Below, one piece after another: positions 9,864 to 18,437 of a stretch of DNA of 64,000 nucleotides. Below the pieces are notes generated by a model. The model had not been told where the DNA came from, did not search any database, and was given only the letters and a program-made list of their open reading frames with translations. A program made the position numbers and the translations under genes. Source of the DNA: Parvibaculum indicum. GTDB lineage: Bacteria; Pseudomonadota; Alphaproteobacteria; Parvibaculales; Parvibaculaceae. The DNA lies in contig NZ_JAASQO010000002.1 in the NCBI RefSeq assembly GCF_011762095.1, positions 1 to 64,000 on the forward strand, given 5' to 3'. Position 1 is the first letter of the stretch. Each line of letters starts with the position of its first letter.

Positions 9864-11645
9864 CTATTTTTCGGAGCTCGACGCGTCCGGGCGCGCCTCT
9901 GCCGAACCGCCATTCTCATCCACGCCTATCTCGGAGCGGATGCGCTCGATCATCTGGGAGGATGCTTCCACCGGTGCACCGATGGCGCGCATGACATGGC
10001 CTGAAAGCTGAAGCGAGACTTCCAGCGCCTCATGCACCACATGGGTCGCCCCGGCGGCGACAAGCTGCTTCATATGCGCCCGGTCGCGCGCCCGGGCGAA
10101 AATCGCAATACCGGGCCACTGATGCCGGATCGCCTCGACCGTGCGATTGGCCGCCGCGACATCGTCCAGCGTGACGACGATGGCGGCCGCACGGCCGATG
10201 CCCAGACGCGACAACACCTCAGGCCGCCCCGCATCGCCGTAATAGACATGGGCCCCCGTTTGCCGCGCCAGCCGCGTACGCGCGACATCGAGATCGAGCG
10301 CGACATAGGGAATATGCAGCTCCTCAAGCATGGACGAGATGGTGCGCCCCACCCGGCCATATCCCGCCACGATGACATGGCCCGTCAGTTCGCCCAGCGC
10401 CGCCGCGTTGCGTTCGCGCTCGCCAGCCTGGGAATCGAGCCAGGCCTCGAGCCGCGCGCCCGCCATGGCAAGGAGCGGCGTCAGCGCCATGGAGATGGCG
10501 GTGGCAAGCTGCACAGGCTGCGCGACGCTGGCCGAAACCACGCCATCGGCCGTGGCCGACGAAATCACCACAAAGGCGAACTCGCCGCCCGAGGCAAGCA
10601 AGAGCGCCGCGCGCACCGAACAGATACGCGACTGGCCGAAGGCCAGCGTCAGACCGCCGACCAGAAGAGACTTGATGACGAGGAAAGCACCAAGAATGCC
10701 GAACACGAGCGTGAAATTGTCGGCCAGCACGTTGAAATCCATGCCCACGCCGACCGAGATGAAGAAGAGCCCCAGCAGCAATCCCTTGAAAGGCTGGATG
10801 TCGCTTTCGACCTGATGGCGGAACTCGGTATCGGAAAGCAGGAGCCCGCCGAGAAAGGCACCCAGCGCCATGGAAAGCCCCGCCGCTCCTGTCGCCACCG
10901 CCGTCAGCAGGGCGGCAAGAAGGGACAGCGCGAGAAAGAGTTCCGGATTGCGCGTCCATGTAATGAAGCGATAGGCGGAACTGAGTACATAGCGCCCCAC
11001 CGTCACGATCAGCGCCACTGCGACGACCGCCTTCAGCGTCGCAAACAGCGCCAGCATGACGATGTTCACATCCTCGCCCTTCGCCACATCGGCCAGGATC
11101 GTCACCATGACGAGAAGCGGTACGACGGCAAGGTCCTGCATCAGCAGGATCGAAAAGGAGATCTGGCCCGACCGGGAAGCGAACTCGCCCCGCTCGATCA
11201 GCAATTGCGTGACGATGGCCGTGGAGGACAGCGCAAGTGCAAAGCCGATCACAGTCGCGCCCGCCGCCGGCACGCCGAACAGCATGAAGACGCCGGTCAG
11301 TACGATCCCGCTCAGCATCACCTGCGCCCCGCCCAGCCCGAGCACGAGAGTGCGCATGGCGCGCAGGCGCGTCCATGAGAGTTCGAGGCCGATGGTGAAA
11401 AGCAGGAAAACGACGCCCAGCTCGCCCAGCGCGGCAATACCGTCCGAACTTTCGATGATCGACAGCCCGTGCGGCCCGATCAGGGCGCCGATGACGAGAT
11501 AGCCGAGAACCGTGCTCGCCCGGACATAGTGGAACAGCGGCATCACCATCACGGCCGCGATCAGGAAGATGATGACCTCCCTGATATACGGCACATGAAT
11601 GTTCCCCGCCGCCTCGGCTATCGCCGCGCTACTCAAATCGTCCAA
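9864..11645 (-). CDS. monovalent cation:proton antiporter-2 family (KefB/KefC/YbaL-like)
   Basis: About 593 residues: a CPA2 exchanger domain of some twelve membrane helices (to about residue 390), then a cytoplasmic TrkA-N/RCK nucleotide-binding domain (about 410-530, with the VIVAGYGRVGRTIS Rossmann turn) and a short polar tail. Such proteins export K+ or exchange cations for H+, gated by nucleotide or glutathione adducts in KefB/C. Upstream in frame there are only TTG starts; the one at 11645 has GGAAGGG about 7 nt before it and I prefer it to 11666. No KefF/KefG partner gene is seen nearby. Confidence 0.88.
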   Translation of the reverse strand: MDDLSSAAIAEAAGNIHVPYIREVIIFLIAAVMVMPLFHYVRASTVLGYLVIGALIGPHGLSIIESSDGIAALGELGVVFLLFTIGLELSWTRLRAMRTLVLGLGGAQVMLSGIVLTGVFMLFGVPAAGATVIGFALALSSTAIVTQLLIERGEFASRSGQISFSILLMQDLAVVPLLVMVTILADVAKGEDVNIVMLALFATLKAVVAVALIVTVGRYVLSSAYRFITWTRNPELFLALSLLAALLTAVATGAAGLSMALGAFLGGLLLSDTEFRHQVESDIQPFKGLLLGLFFISVGVGMDFNVLADNFTLVFGILGAFLVIKSLLVGGLTLAFGQSRICSVRAALLLASGGEFAFVVISSATADGVVSASVAQPVQLATAISMALTPLLAMAGARLEAWLDSQAGERERNAAALGELTGHVIVAGYGRVGRTISSMLEELHIPYVALDLDVARTRLARQTGAHVYYGDAGRPEVLSRLGIGRAAAIVVTLDDVAAANRTVEAIRHQWPGIAIFARARDRAHMKQLVAAGATHVVHEALEVSLQLSGHVMRAIGAPVEASSQMIERIRSEIGVDENGGSAEARPDASSSEK

Positions 11646-11666
11646 GGCACCCTTCCCTTTCCGCAA

Positions 11667-11931
11667 TCATGCCGGGACTATCGCAACCTTGCGCGTGTTG
11701 CGCCACCGGCCAGACGCATTCCCGGCCCTTTCCGACGTGGATTTTTGCTGGAATCCGGCGCGATCCGCCCCTCGGCGCTGTTGCCCGGTGGACGGCGGCA
11801 CCATATATGAGACGGACATGCGCCGGATCGGGCGCGCAGGGGTAATGCGGGAAGCAGGAGGATTCTGACATCGTCACAAGCCAGGTACAGATGCGTCCCG
11901 GCGAAACGCCGTCCACGCCCGCTCCGAAAGG
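11667..11931. other. divergent intergenic region
   Basis: About 265 bp between the Kef-type antiporter (-) and the Ca/Na exchanger (+). It must hold both promoters. Short open frames cross it on both strands but none has a convincing start or homology. I see no strong palindrome or repeat. Confidence 0.4.
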
Positions 11932-13023
11932 ATGTCGAGCGGCATGACCTATTTCCTTCTCCTGCTCGGCTTCGCGATCCTTCTGGCTTCGGGCGATATC
12001 CTGGTCCGCGGCGCAACCGCGCTGGCGGCGCGCTACGGCCTCTCCCCCTTGCTGATCGCGCTCACCGTCGTCGCCCTCGGCACCTCGCTTCCTGAACTGC
12101 TGGTTTCGGTCAAGGCCGCGCTGGAAGGCGCGGCAGGCATGGCCCTTGGCAATGTGGTCGGCTCCAACATCGCCAATATCTGGCTGGTGCTGGGCCTGCC
12201 CGCCCTGATCTACCCGATTGCCTGCCAGGGCCGATCCATCCCGATGAACGCCCTCATCATGATGGGAGCCAGCTTCCTGCTGATCCTGCTTTGCCTGTTC
12301 GGCAGCCTGGGCAAATGGGACGGTGTGATCCTGATCGCCCTCCTCGCAACCTATCTGCTTTTTTCCGGCTGGGATGCGCGCAGCCACCGCCGCAATGGCG
12401 GCACGATACTGGTCGACCGGGTCCACCGCATGGTGACCGGCGTGAAGGAAGTCGAGACCGAGATCGAGGAAACGCTCGAAGCCGTCACCCATACCGAACT
12501 CAGCACTGCCAAGACCTCGCGCCGCCTCATCTGGGGCATGATCGCCATCGGCGTGATCGGCCTGCCTGTCGGGGCGAACCTCATCGTCAGCAGCGGGACC
12601 GAAATCGCCTCCTATTTCGGCGTGTCGGACGCCGTGATCGGCCTGTCGCTGGTGGCGGTCGGCACCTCGCTTCCCGAACTCGCCACGGCCATGGTCGCCG
12701 CGATCCGCAGGAACGACGACATGGTGGTCGGCAATGTGGTCGGCTCCAACATCATGAACATTCTTGCCATTCTGGGCGTGACGGCGCTGATCTCGCCGCT
12801 GCCGGTGGAGCGCGAATTCCTCTACTACTATCTCTGGATCATGATCCTCGCCGGCGCCAGCATCTTCCCCATGGTGATGACCCGCGGCCGGGTGACCCGA
12901 TCGGCAGGCGTCTTGTTCATTCTGCTCTATGCGGGTTATCTGGGGCTGACGATCGAGGTGGGGAGCGTACCGACGCTTCCCCTTGTGGACATGCCGGAGG
13001 CAGGGGCAACGGTCTTACAGTGA
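11932..13023 (+). CDS. calcium/sodium antiporter (CaCA family, YrbG-like)
   Basis: A 363-residue membrane protein with the two inverted alpha-repeats of the Ca2+/cation antiporter superfamily: GTSLPELLVS with GNVVGSNIAN (about residues 50-85) and GTSLPELATAM with GNVVGSNIMN (about 240-280). The acidic residues in these motifs bind the transported ions. A charged cytoplasmic loop (about 155-195, rich in Glu and Arg) separates the halves. ATG codons at 11932 (MSSG) and 11944 are both possible; GAAAGG abuts the first, so the start is uncertain by four residues. Its TGA overlaps the GTG of the following reductase gene. Confidence 0.92.
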   Translation: MSSGMTYFLLLLGFAILLASGDILVRGATALAARYGLSPLLIALTVVALGTSLPELLVSVKAALEGAAGMALGNVVGSNIANIWLVLGLPALIYPIACQGRSIPMNALIMMGASFLLILLCLFGSLGKWDGVILIALLATYLLFSGWDARSHRRNGGTILVDRVHRMVTGVKEVETEIEETLEAVTHTELSTAKTSRRLIWGMIAIGVIGLPVGANLIVSSGTEIASYFGVSDAVIGLSLVAVGTSLPELATAMVAAIRRNDDMVVGNVVGSNIMNILAILGVTALISPLPVEREFLYYYLWIMILAGASIFPMVMTRGRVTRSAGVLFILLYAGYLGLTIEVGSVPTLPLVDMPEAGATVLQ

Positions 13024-13793
13024 CGGGACAGGACGGAAACAAGGGTACGGCGCTGGTCACGGGCGGCGCACGGCGCCTCGGACGTGCCATGGCGTTGTCG
13101 CTTGCCGAACGGGGCTATGCCGTGGCGGTGCATTGCCATCATTCGACGGATGAAGCCGCCTCCGTGGTGCAGGACATCCGTTCGGCGGGCGGTCGGGCAA
13201 CCGCGCTGGCCGGAGACCTCGCCTCGGCCCGCGACGTGGACGGGCTGGTGCCCCGCGCGGCGGAGGCACTGGGCCCCCTCACCCTCCTGGTCAACAATGC
13301 CTCGCTTTTCGAGCACGACACCGCCTCGGGAATGACGGCGGAAAGCTGGACCGCGCATCTCGATACCAATCTGCGCGCGCCGGCCTTCCTGGCGCAGAGC
13401 TTCGCCATGCAGCTCCCCGACGGCATGGAAGGCAATATCGTCAATCTTGTCGACCAGCGGGTCTGGCGCCCGACGCCGCATTTCTTTTCCTACACGGTGA
13501 GCAAGATGGGGCTGTGGGACATGACGCGGGTCATGGCGACATCCTTTGCGCCCCGCATTCGCGTGAACGGCATCGGCCCCGGCCCCGCCATGCGCAATGC
13601 ACGTCAATCGCCCCAGGATTTCGCCAAACAGATCAAGGGCACGATCCTCGGTCGAGGCACTTCGCCGGAGGAAATCTGCGCCGCACTTCATTTTATCCTC
13701 GCCTCGCCGGCCATGACGGGACAGATGATTGCGCTCGATGGCGGACAGCACCTTGCCTGGGAGACCCCGGACGTCGTAGGCATAAACGAATAA
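13020..13793 (+). CDS. SDR oxidoreductase, FolM/pteridine reductase-like
   Basis: A 257-residue short-chain reductase. The cofactor motif is TGGARRLG, the TGxxxRxG variant typical of pteridine reductases and FolM, with arginine where most SDRs have glycine. The catalytic pair is in YTVSK. The gene begins at a GTG overlapping the previous stop (GTGA) and is followed 65 bp later by folB, which makes a pterin role likely: reduction of dihydromonapterin or dihydrofolate. The conserved NNAS motif is present. A general SDR role cannot be excluded. Confidence 0.85.
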   Translation: MTGQDGNKGTALVTGGARRLGRAMALSLAERGYAVAVHCHHSTDEAASVVQDIRSAGGRATALAGDLASARDVDGLVPRAAEALGPLTLLVNNASLFEHDTASGMTAESWTAHLDTNLRAPAFLAQSFAMQLPDGMEGNIVNLVDQRVWRPTPHFFSYTVSKMGLWDMTRVMATSFAPRIRVNGIGPGPAMRNARQSPQDFAKQIKGTILGRGTSPEEICAALHFILASPAMTGQMIALDGGQHLAWETPDVVGINE

Positions 13794-13858
13794 TCGCGAA
13801 ATGAGTTGATCGAGGCCCGTTGGGGAGGCGGACCGCCCTCTAACCGGATTGGACCCGA

Positions 13859-14266
13859 ATGAACAAGCCCGACAATGTGACCCCGCTGAAGATTGCCGAC
13901 GCCGAACGCGCGCTGCGGCATGTATTCGTGCGCGACCTGCTGCTGGACGCCCATATCGGCGTCTACAAGCATGAACTGGGCAGCGCCCAGCCCATCCGCG
14001 TGAATGTGGACCTGTCGGTGCGCGAAGCCCTGCATGGCGACGCGCTGGACAATGTCGTCTGCTACGCCACCGTGGTCGAGCGCATCAAGGCCATTGTCGA
14101 CGAAGGCCATCTCAACCTGGTGGAAACCCTCGCCGAGCGGATCGCAGCGGCCTGCCTGGAAGACGCCCGCGTGCAGATGGCGCGTGTCCGTGTTGAAAAA
14201 CTTGCCGTAATTCCGGAGGCTGCCAGCGTCGGTGTGGAGATCGAGCGGCACCGTCCCCGCCCCTGA
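13859..14266 (+). CDS. folB: dihydroneopterin aldolase
   Basis: A 135-residue protein of the FolB family, which cleaves 7,8-dihydroneopterin to 6-hydroxymethyl-7,8-dihydropterin and glycolaldehyde in folate synthesis. Visible landmarks are HIGVYKHE near residue 32, the substrate-binding region NVVCYATVVERI (about 65-76), NLVETLAERIA (about 83-93, with the conserved glutamate) and the VRVEKLAVIPEA segment. The N-terminus has about 15 extra residues. It probably shares a transcript with the FolM-like reductase upstream. Confidence 0.93.
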   Translation: MNKPDNVTPLKIADAERALRHVFVRDLLLDAHIGVYKHELGSAQPIRVNVDLSVREALHGDALDNVVCYATVVERIKAIVDEGHLNLVETLAERIAAACLEDARVQMARVRVEKLAVIPEAASVGVEIERHRPRP

Positions 14267-14507
14267 CTTCCGCCGCATGCGCGTTCGCCATAACCACATG
14301 TCCGGCCAACGCGCTAAAACGCCCAGAAAAGCGCTAATGGATTCAACGGCTTGATGCGGCAGGGTGACGCATACGGATAAATTTTGCACAGCAGCGGACG
14401 CCCGCCATTAACCATTTCCGCAGCTGCCATAAATCGCCGGCGTTTGTCATCCTCCCTTGCAAAAAACGAAAACTTTTATCTATTTCAAGAGCTTACGATT
14501 CGCGGTG

Positions 14508-14526
14508 TGTGACAGCTTCTGTCACA
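14508..14526. promoter_or_regulatory. 19-bp palindrome, possible operator
   Basis: TGTGACAG-CTT-CTGTCACA: perfect 8-bp arms around 3 nt. No T-run follows on either strand, so a protein-binding site is more likely than a terminator. The binding protein is unknown. Confidence 0.4.
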
Positions 14527-14580
14527 AAACCCAAGGATTACAGGATATTGACCTCACACTTGCAGGAATAACCCACAGAC

Positions 14581-14589
14581 TTATCCACA
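14581..14589 (+). promoter_or_regulatory. consensus DnaA box
   Basis: TTATCCACA matches the DnaA-binding consensus exactly. It is a single strong site with one weaker match about 200 bp upstream in AT-rich sequence. Whether it is functional is not known. Confidence 0.4.
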
Positions 14590-14685
14590 GCTCTTGTTGA
14601 CGAGATAAGGTCCCGAAAAGGGGTCTCCGGCTACAATGATGAAGAAGCAGGACCGCTCGTGACAATTTGTTCTTGTAATGTTCTG

Positions 14686-15258
14686 ATGCGGGTTTGTATG
14701 CTCTCCAGTTGAAAGACGGCAACGCCAATCGCACGTCGCGACGAGGTCACCAGCCTGACCGCGCATCGACGGATCGAAGGAGGCCGGTTTGAAAGATTTG
14801 CACGGCCCCGCGGAGGAGATTTTCGTATCTGGGTGCGGGTCGATTCCGAAACCGGCCTCTATTTCCGTGTCTGAAGCGCAGAATAACGGTCTTCTCTCGA
14901 CCTCCGGCAAGGCCGCCTCCTCGCCCGCGACCCGGGCGCGCGAGTTGTGCGTGACACTGGATCCGGTTTCCATTTCCGGAGATCAGGGTTTTACGCCCTA
15001 TTGGAACGCGCGCTGCGCGGAGAGCCAATCCATGTGGTGGCTGCCACATCAGGTCGGATCACGCGGTCAGGGGTCACGCTCATCGGCCACATCTTCGAAC
15101 TTTCAGGAGGCCGCATCGAACTTCTGGAAGAAAACGATCGTGCCGAGCCGGTCGACGTCAAATATCTCGTTGTGCCTATCATTTGCTTCTGCAACTTCTT
15201 GCACGGCAAGAGGGCAAGTCAAAGGCACGAGAAAGATCCGGGTCTACCCTCGGGGTGA
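14686..15258 (+). pseudogene. tnpA: IS607-type serine recombinase tnpA, inactivated by stop codons
   Basis: One frame reads through an IS607 TnpA-like sequence: a HTH-like stretch ending RPRGGDFRIWV (about 14800-14832), then LYFRV-stop-SAE-stop-RSSLDLRQ, then RDTGSGFHFRRSGF and the resolvase core to 15258. In serine recombinases the core reads Y-x-R-V-S; here the TGA at 14872-14874 takes the position of that catalytic serine. A second stop (TAA, 14884-14886) replaces what is normally a glutamine in the SxxQ context, and a third (TGA, 14710-14712) lies near the 5' end. The gene therefore cannot make an active transposase. Its 3' end overlaps the start region of tnpB by about 90 bp, as in many IS607 elements. 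The 5' boundary is uncertain. Confidence 0.8.
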
Positions 15259-16348
15259 GAGCTTCTTTTTTGCGCTGATCCGTCAGCAAAGACGGGCCTA
15301 CAACCTTGCCATCGGGTGCTTCATCGAGGCCGACAAGGGGTTTGTCGACTACAACCACCCGGATCTTCGCAAGATCGAGCTGCGCCGAACCATCCGGGAA
15401 TTCGTTGCGGCTGAATGCGCAGAACGAGATGAGGCTTTCGTATCGGCATGGTGCGACGAAGCTGTTCTCGCCGCATTCAGAACCCGCGAGGCCGTTATCG
15501 GCAAGCGAAAAAATGGCGAATCTGCCGGCTACGCATTTCGGAGCCTCAAGGACCCCCGTCAGCGCTTCTACATCCAGAAGCTCTCCGCCGGGTTCGTCGC
15601 CAAACAGCTCTCTCTTTCCGAGGGCTTGCCTCCGGAGGCTTTCGGCAAACTCACGACCATCGTTTTTGAGCGGGGCCAGTGGTTCATCTGCGCTCAAAAG
15701 CACATCACCACGATCGGACAAGACGAAATCCAAGCCAGGTCGATCGTGGCCATCGACCCCGGTGTGCGGTGCTTTGCCACCGCATACTCGATGAACCAGA
15801 CCACCTCCTATGGAGAAGACTTCTACGCATCCCGTGTATTTCCCTTGCTGCTCCAGATCGACAAGCTGATCGGTCAGCGAGCAAGAGCAAAACACGATCA
15901 GTGGAAACGGCACTATCAGAAGAAGATCGACCGCCTGGTCCTCCGGATCCGAAACCTGGTCGACGACCTGCATCGTCGTGTGGCTTATGATCTCGTCCAG
16001 AGGTTCGATATCATCTTGCTGCCGCGCTTCGAGACGAAGCAGATGTCCTTGAGGCTGGAGCGCAAGATCCGAACGAAGACAGTTCGGTCGATGCTGGGTT
16101 TCAGCCATTACCGCTTCAGGCAACACCTTGCATGGATGTGCCGCAAATATGGCAAGCGGCTAATCATCGGCAACGAGGCCTATACCAGCAAGACCCGGTC
16201 ATGGGACGGGAGCGTGGTTCAAAACCTCGGCGGCGCGAAAACCATCACGGATGGGAAAATATACGTCGACCGGGACATTAATGGGGCGCGGGGCTTCATG
16301 CTGCGCGCTCTCTATGGCAACTCAGGCCATTCTCAGGCGACTGCGTAA
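15170..16348 (+). CDS. tnpB: TnpB, Fanzor-like RNA-guided nuclease of an IS607-type element
   Basis: About 392 residues if started at the TTG at 15170; the recognisable domain begins with TRKIRVYP near 15215. All RuvC residues are present: D196 in VAIDPGVRCF, E288 in LLPRFETKQM and D369 in DRDINGAR. The segments YAFRSLKDPRQ and MLGFSHYRFRQHL are those of the IS607 TnpB branch closest to eukaryotic Fanzors. The usual four-cysteine zinc finger between E288 and D369 is absent: YTSKTRSWDG and NLGGAKTITDGK keep the scaffold but have no Cys pair. TnpB proteins cut DNA guided by an omegaRNA made from the 3' end of the gene and the element's right end. The start is uncertain because the frame is open further up (to 14789) but without homology. 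The partner tnpA is dead. Confidence 0.85.
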   Translation: MCLSFASATSCTARGQVKGTRKIRVYPRGESFFFALIRQQRRAYNLAIGCFIEADKGFVDYNHPDLRKIELRRTIREFVAAECAERDEAFVSAWCDEAVLAAFRTREAVIGKRKNGESAGYAFRSLKDPRQRFYIQKLSAGFVAKQLSLSEGLPPEAFGKLTTIVFERGQWFICAQKHITTIGQDEIQARSIVAIDPGVRCFATAYSMNQTTSYGEDFYASRVFPLLLQIDKLIGQRARAKHDQWKRHYQKKIDRLVLRIRNLVDDLHRRVAYDLVQRFDIILLPRFETKQMSLRLERKIRTKTVRSMLGFSHYRFRQHLAWMCRKYGKRLIIGNEAYTSKTRSWDGSVVQNLGGAKTITDGKIYVDRDINGARGFMLRALYGNSGHSQATA

Positions 16349-16385
16349 CACTTGTTGCGTTCGTTGCGGGATTAACGGAGTGCGC
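16250..16385 (+). ncRNA. predicted omegaRNA region at the tnpB 3' end
   Basis: By analogy with other TnpB loci, the guide RNA scaffold spans the end of tnpB and the right end of the element, with the guide taken from the flanking DNA just beyond it. Here that places the scaffold at roughly 16250-16370 and the guide in the uvrC leader. There is no direct sequence proof; the limits are guesses based on gene position. Confidence 0.3.
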
Positions 16386-16390
16386 GCAGA

Positions 16391-18346
16391 ATGACCGACG
16401 AACCCGAAAACAGCAGCCCCGGCGCCCCGTCCGGCGGCGAGAAACCCCGAACCGGCGTCGAGGTCATCGCCGATCAGGTGAAACGCCTGCCCGACAGCCC
16501 GGGCGTCTATCGCATGTACGACGCCAGGGGAGAGGTGCTTTATGTCGGCAAGGCGCGCTCGCTCAAGAAGCGCGTTTCCAGCTACGCAAAACTGGGCGGC
16601 CATACCAACCGCATCGCCCGCATGATCCTCGCCACCGCCTCCATGGAATTCATCACCGTGGAGACGGAAACCGAAGCACTGCTGCTCGAAGCGAACCTGA
16701 TCAAACGGCTGAAGCCCCGCTACAACGTGCTGCTGCGGGACGACAAGTCCTTCCCCGACATCCTGCTGACCGGCGATCACGACTTCCCGCAAGTGGTGAA
16801 GCATCGCGGCGCGCGCACCCGCAAGGGCGACTATTTCGGTCCCTTTGCCAGCGCCGGGGCGGTGAATGCCACGCTCAACGCGCTCCAGAAGGCGTTTTTG
16901 CTGCGCTCCTGCTCCGACAGCGTTTTCGAGAGCCGCACCCGGCCCTGCCTCCTTTTCCAGATCAAGCGCTGCTCCGCACCCTGCACCGGCGAAATCTCGA
17001 AGGAGGATTACGCCGAACTTGTGAGGGAGGCGCACGACTTCCTGCGCGGACGCAGCCGCAAGACGCAAGGCGAACTGGCCCGGCTGATGGAGGAAGCCGC
17101 CGCGGAGAGGGACTATGAAACGGCCGCCGTCTATCGCGACCGCATTCGCGCGCTGACCCAGATCCAGCAGCATCAGGGCATCAATCCGCAAACCGTGGGC
17201 GAAGCGGATGTCTTCGCGGCCTATCAGGAGGGCGGTCAGACCTGCGTTCAGGTCTTCTTCTTCCGCGCCGGACAGAACTGGGGCAACCGCGCCTATTTCC
17301 CGCGTCATGACAAGGAAATGGGGCCCGAGGACGTGCTCGATGCGTTTCTCGCCCAGTTCTATGAAAACCGCCCGCCCCCCCGCATGGTGCTGCTGAGCCA
17401 CGACATACCGGGACGCGAGCTGCTGGCGCAGGCGCTCACCCTTCGCGCGGACCGGAAAGTCGCCGTCGGTGTGCCTCAGCGTGGCGAAAAGCGCGAGCTT
17501 GTCGAACACGCCATGACCAATGCCCGCTCGGCGCTGGGACGGCGGCTCGCCGAAAGCTCCACCCAGCGCACCTTGCTGGAAGGCGTGGCGGAAATCTTCG
17601 GCCTCGAAAACGCCCCGGAGCGCATCGAGGTCTATGACAACAGCCATATTCAGGGCGCGAACGCCGTGGGCGGCATGATCGTCGCCGGCCCCGAAGGCTT
17701 CATGAAAAACCAGTACCGCAAATTCAACATCAAGCAGGCGGGCCAGGAGGCCGGCGAATTCGGCGGCGACGATTACGCCATGATGCGCGAGGTGCTGACG
17801 CGACGGTTCACCCGGCTTCTGAAGGAGGAAGGCGAGAAAAAGGAAGGCGAGGACCGCAGCGACGCATGGCCGGACCTCATCCTGATCGACGGCGGCGCGG
17901 GCCAGCTCAAAATCGCCCTGGAGGTGCTGGACGAACTCGGCATCGACAGCGTGACGGCGGTGGGCGTCGCCAAGGGGCCGGAGCGCGATGCGGGCCGGGA
18001 ACGCTTCTTCATGCGCGGCAAGCCCGACTTCATGCTGGAGCCGAGAAACCCGGTCCTCTACTACCTGCAACGCCTGCGCGACGAGGCGCATCGCTTCGCC
18101 ATCGGCAGCCACCGCGCGCGTCGCTCGAAAGCCATCGGCACCAATCCGCTGGACGAAATCCCCGGCGTCGGCCCGGGCCGCAAACGAGCCCTTCTGCGCC
18201 ATTTCGGGTCGGCACGGGCGGTTTCACGGGCCGGGATTTCCGATCTGGAGGCGGTGGACGGCATTTCCGAAACCCTGGCCCGCACCATTTACGACCATTT
18301 CAACGGAAACGCCGGACGCGAAAGCGGCGACACCGCGGGAAAATAG
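16391..18346 (+). CDS. uvrC: UvrABC excinuclease subunit C
   Basis: UvrC makes both incisions in nucleotide excision repair. The 651-residue product has an N-terminal GIY-YIG domain ([21 protein letters not shown], start about residue 36) for the 3' cut, a UVR domain (about 230-265) for UvrB binding, the RNase H-like nuclease (about 400-560, with [10 protein letters not shown] and [12 protein letters not shown]) for the 5' cut, and a C-terminal helix-hairpin-helix pair (about 585-640). It starts 42 bp after the tnpB stop, so the insertion element lies directly against its leader. The frame and motifs look intact. Confidence 0.97.
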   Translation: MTDEPENSSPGAPSGGEKPRTGVEVIADQVKRLPDSPGVYRMYDARGEVLYVGKARSLKKRVSSYAKLGGHTNRIARMILATASMEFITVETETEALLLEANLIKRLKPRYNVLLRDDKSFPDILLTGDHDFPQVVKHRGARTRKGDYFGPFASAGAVNATLNALQKAFLLRSCSDSVFESRTRPCLLFQIKRCSAPCTGEISKEDYAELVREAHDFLRGRSRKTQGELARLMEEAAAERDYETAAVYRDRIRALTQIQQHQGINPQTVGEADVFAAYQEGGQTCVQVFFFRAGQNWGNRAYFPRHDKEMGPEDVLDAFLAQFYENRPPPRMVLLSHDIPGRELLAQALTLRADRKVAVGVPQRGEKRELVEHAMTNARSALGRRLAESSTQRTLLEGVAEIFGLENAPERIEVYDNSHIQGANAVGGMIVAGPEGFMKNQYRKFNIKQAGQEAGEFGGDDYAMMREVLTRRFTRLLKEEGEKKEGEDRSDAWPDLILIDGGAGQLKIALEVLDELGIDSVTAVGVAKGPERDAGRERFFMRGKPDFMLEPRNPVLYYLQRLRDEAHRFAIGSHRARRSKAIGTNPLDEIPGVGPGRKRALLRHFGSARAVSRAGISDLEAVDGISETLARTIYDHFNGNAGRESGDTAGK

Positions 18347-18437
18347 CCGACCGGCCTCAACAAATGCGCTCCGGGTGATAGAATGCGCGGCAAAGCAACG
18401 ATGCCCGTTCATATCGGGCGAACAGGCGCGCGAGACC

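Larger units (their letters stand above)
14267..14685. other. AT-richer non-coding island between folB and the IS607 remnant
   Basis: About 420 bp with lower GC than anything around it and no credible gene. It contains a palindrome (14508-14526), a consensus DnaA box (14581-14589) and a one-mismatch DnaA-like box TTTTGCACA (14382-14390). Part of it may be the left end of the IS607 element, which has no terminal inverted repeats and so cannot be delimited by eye. Confidence 0.5.

Noticed and set aside
14380-14590. Chromosomal replication origin
   Set aside because: Only one exact DnaA box and one weaker match; no dnaA, gidA, hemE or parAB nearby. Not enough to call an origin.
14789-15169. N-terminal 127 codons of a long frame leading into tnpB
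   Set aside because: The frame is open but has no homology to TnpB and overlaps the tnpA reading frame, which carries the recognisable recombinase sequence. I start tnpB at 15170.
14947-15258. Independent 103-codon gene
   Set aside because: It is the C-terminal part of the broken tnpA; upstream stop codons separate it from the rest of the same protein sequence.
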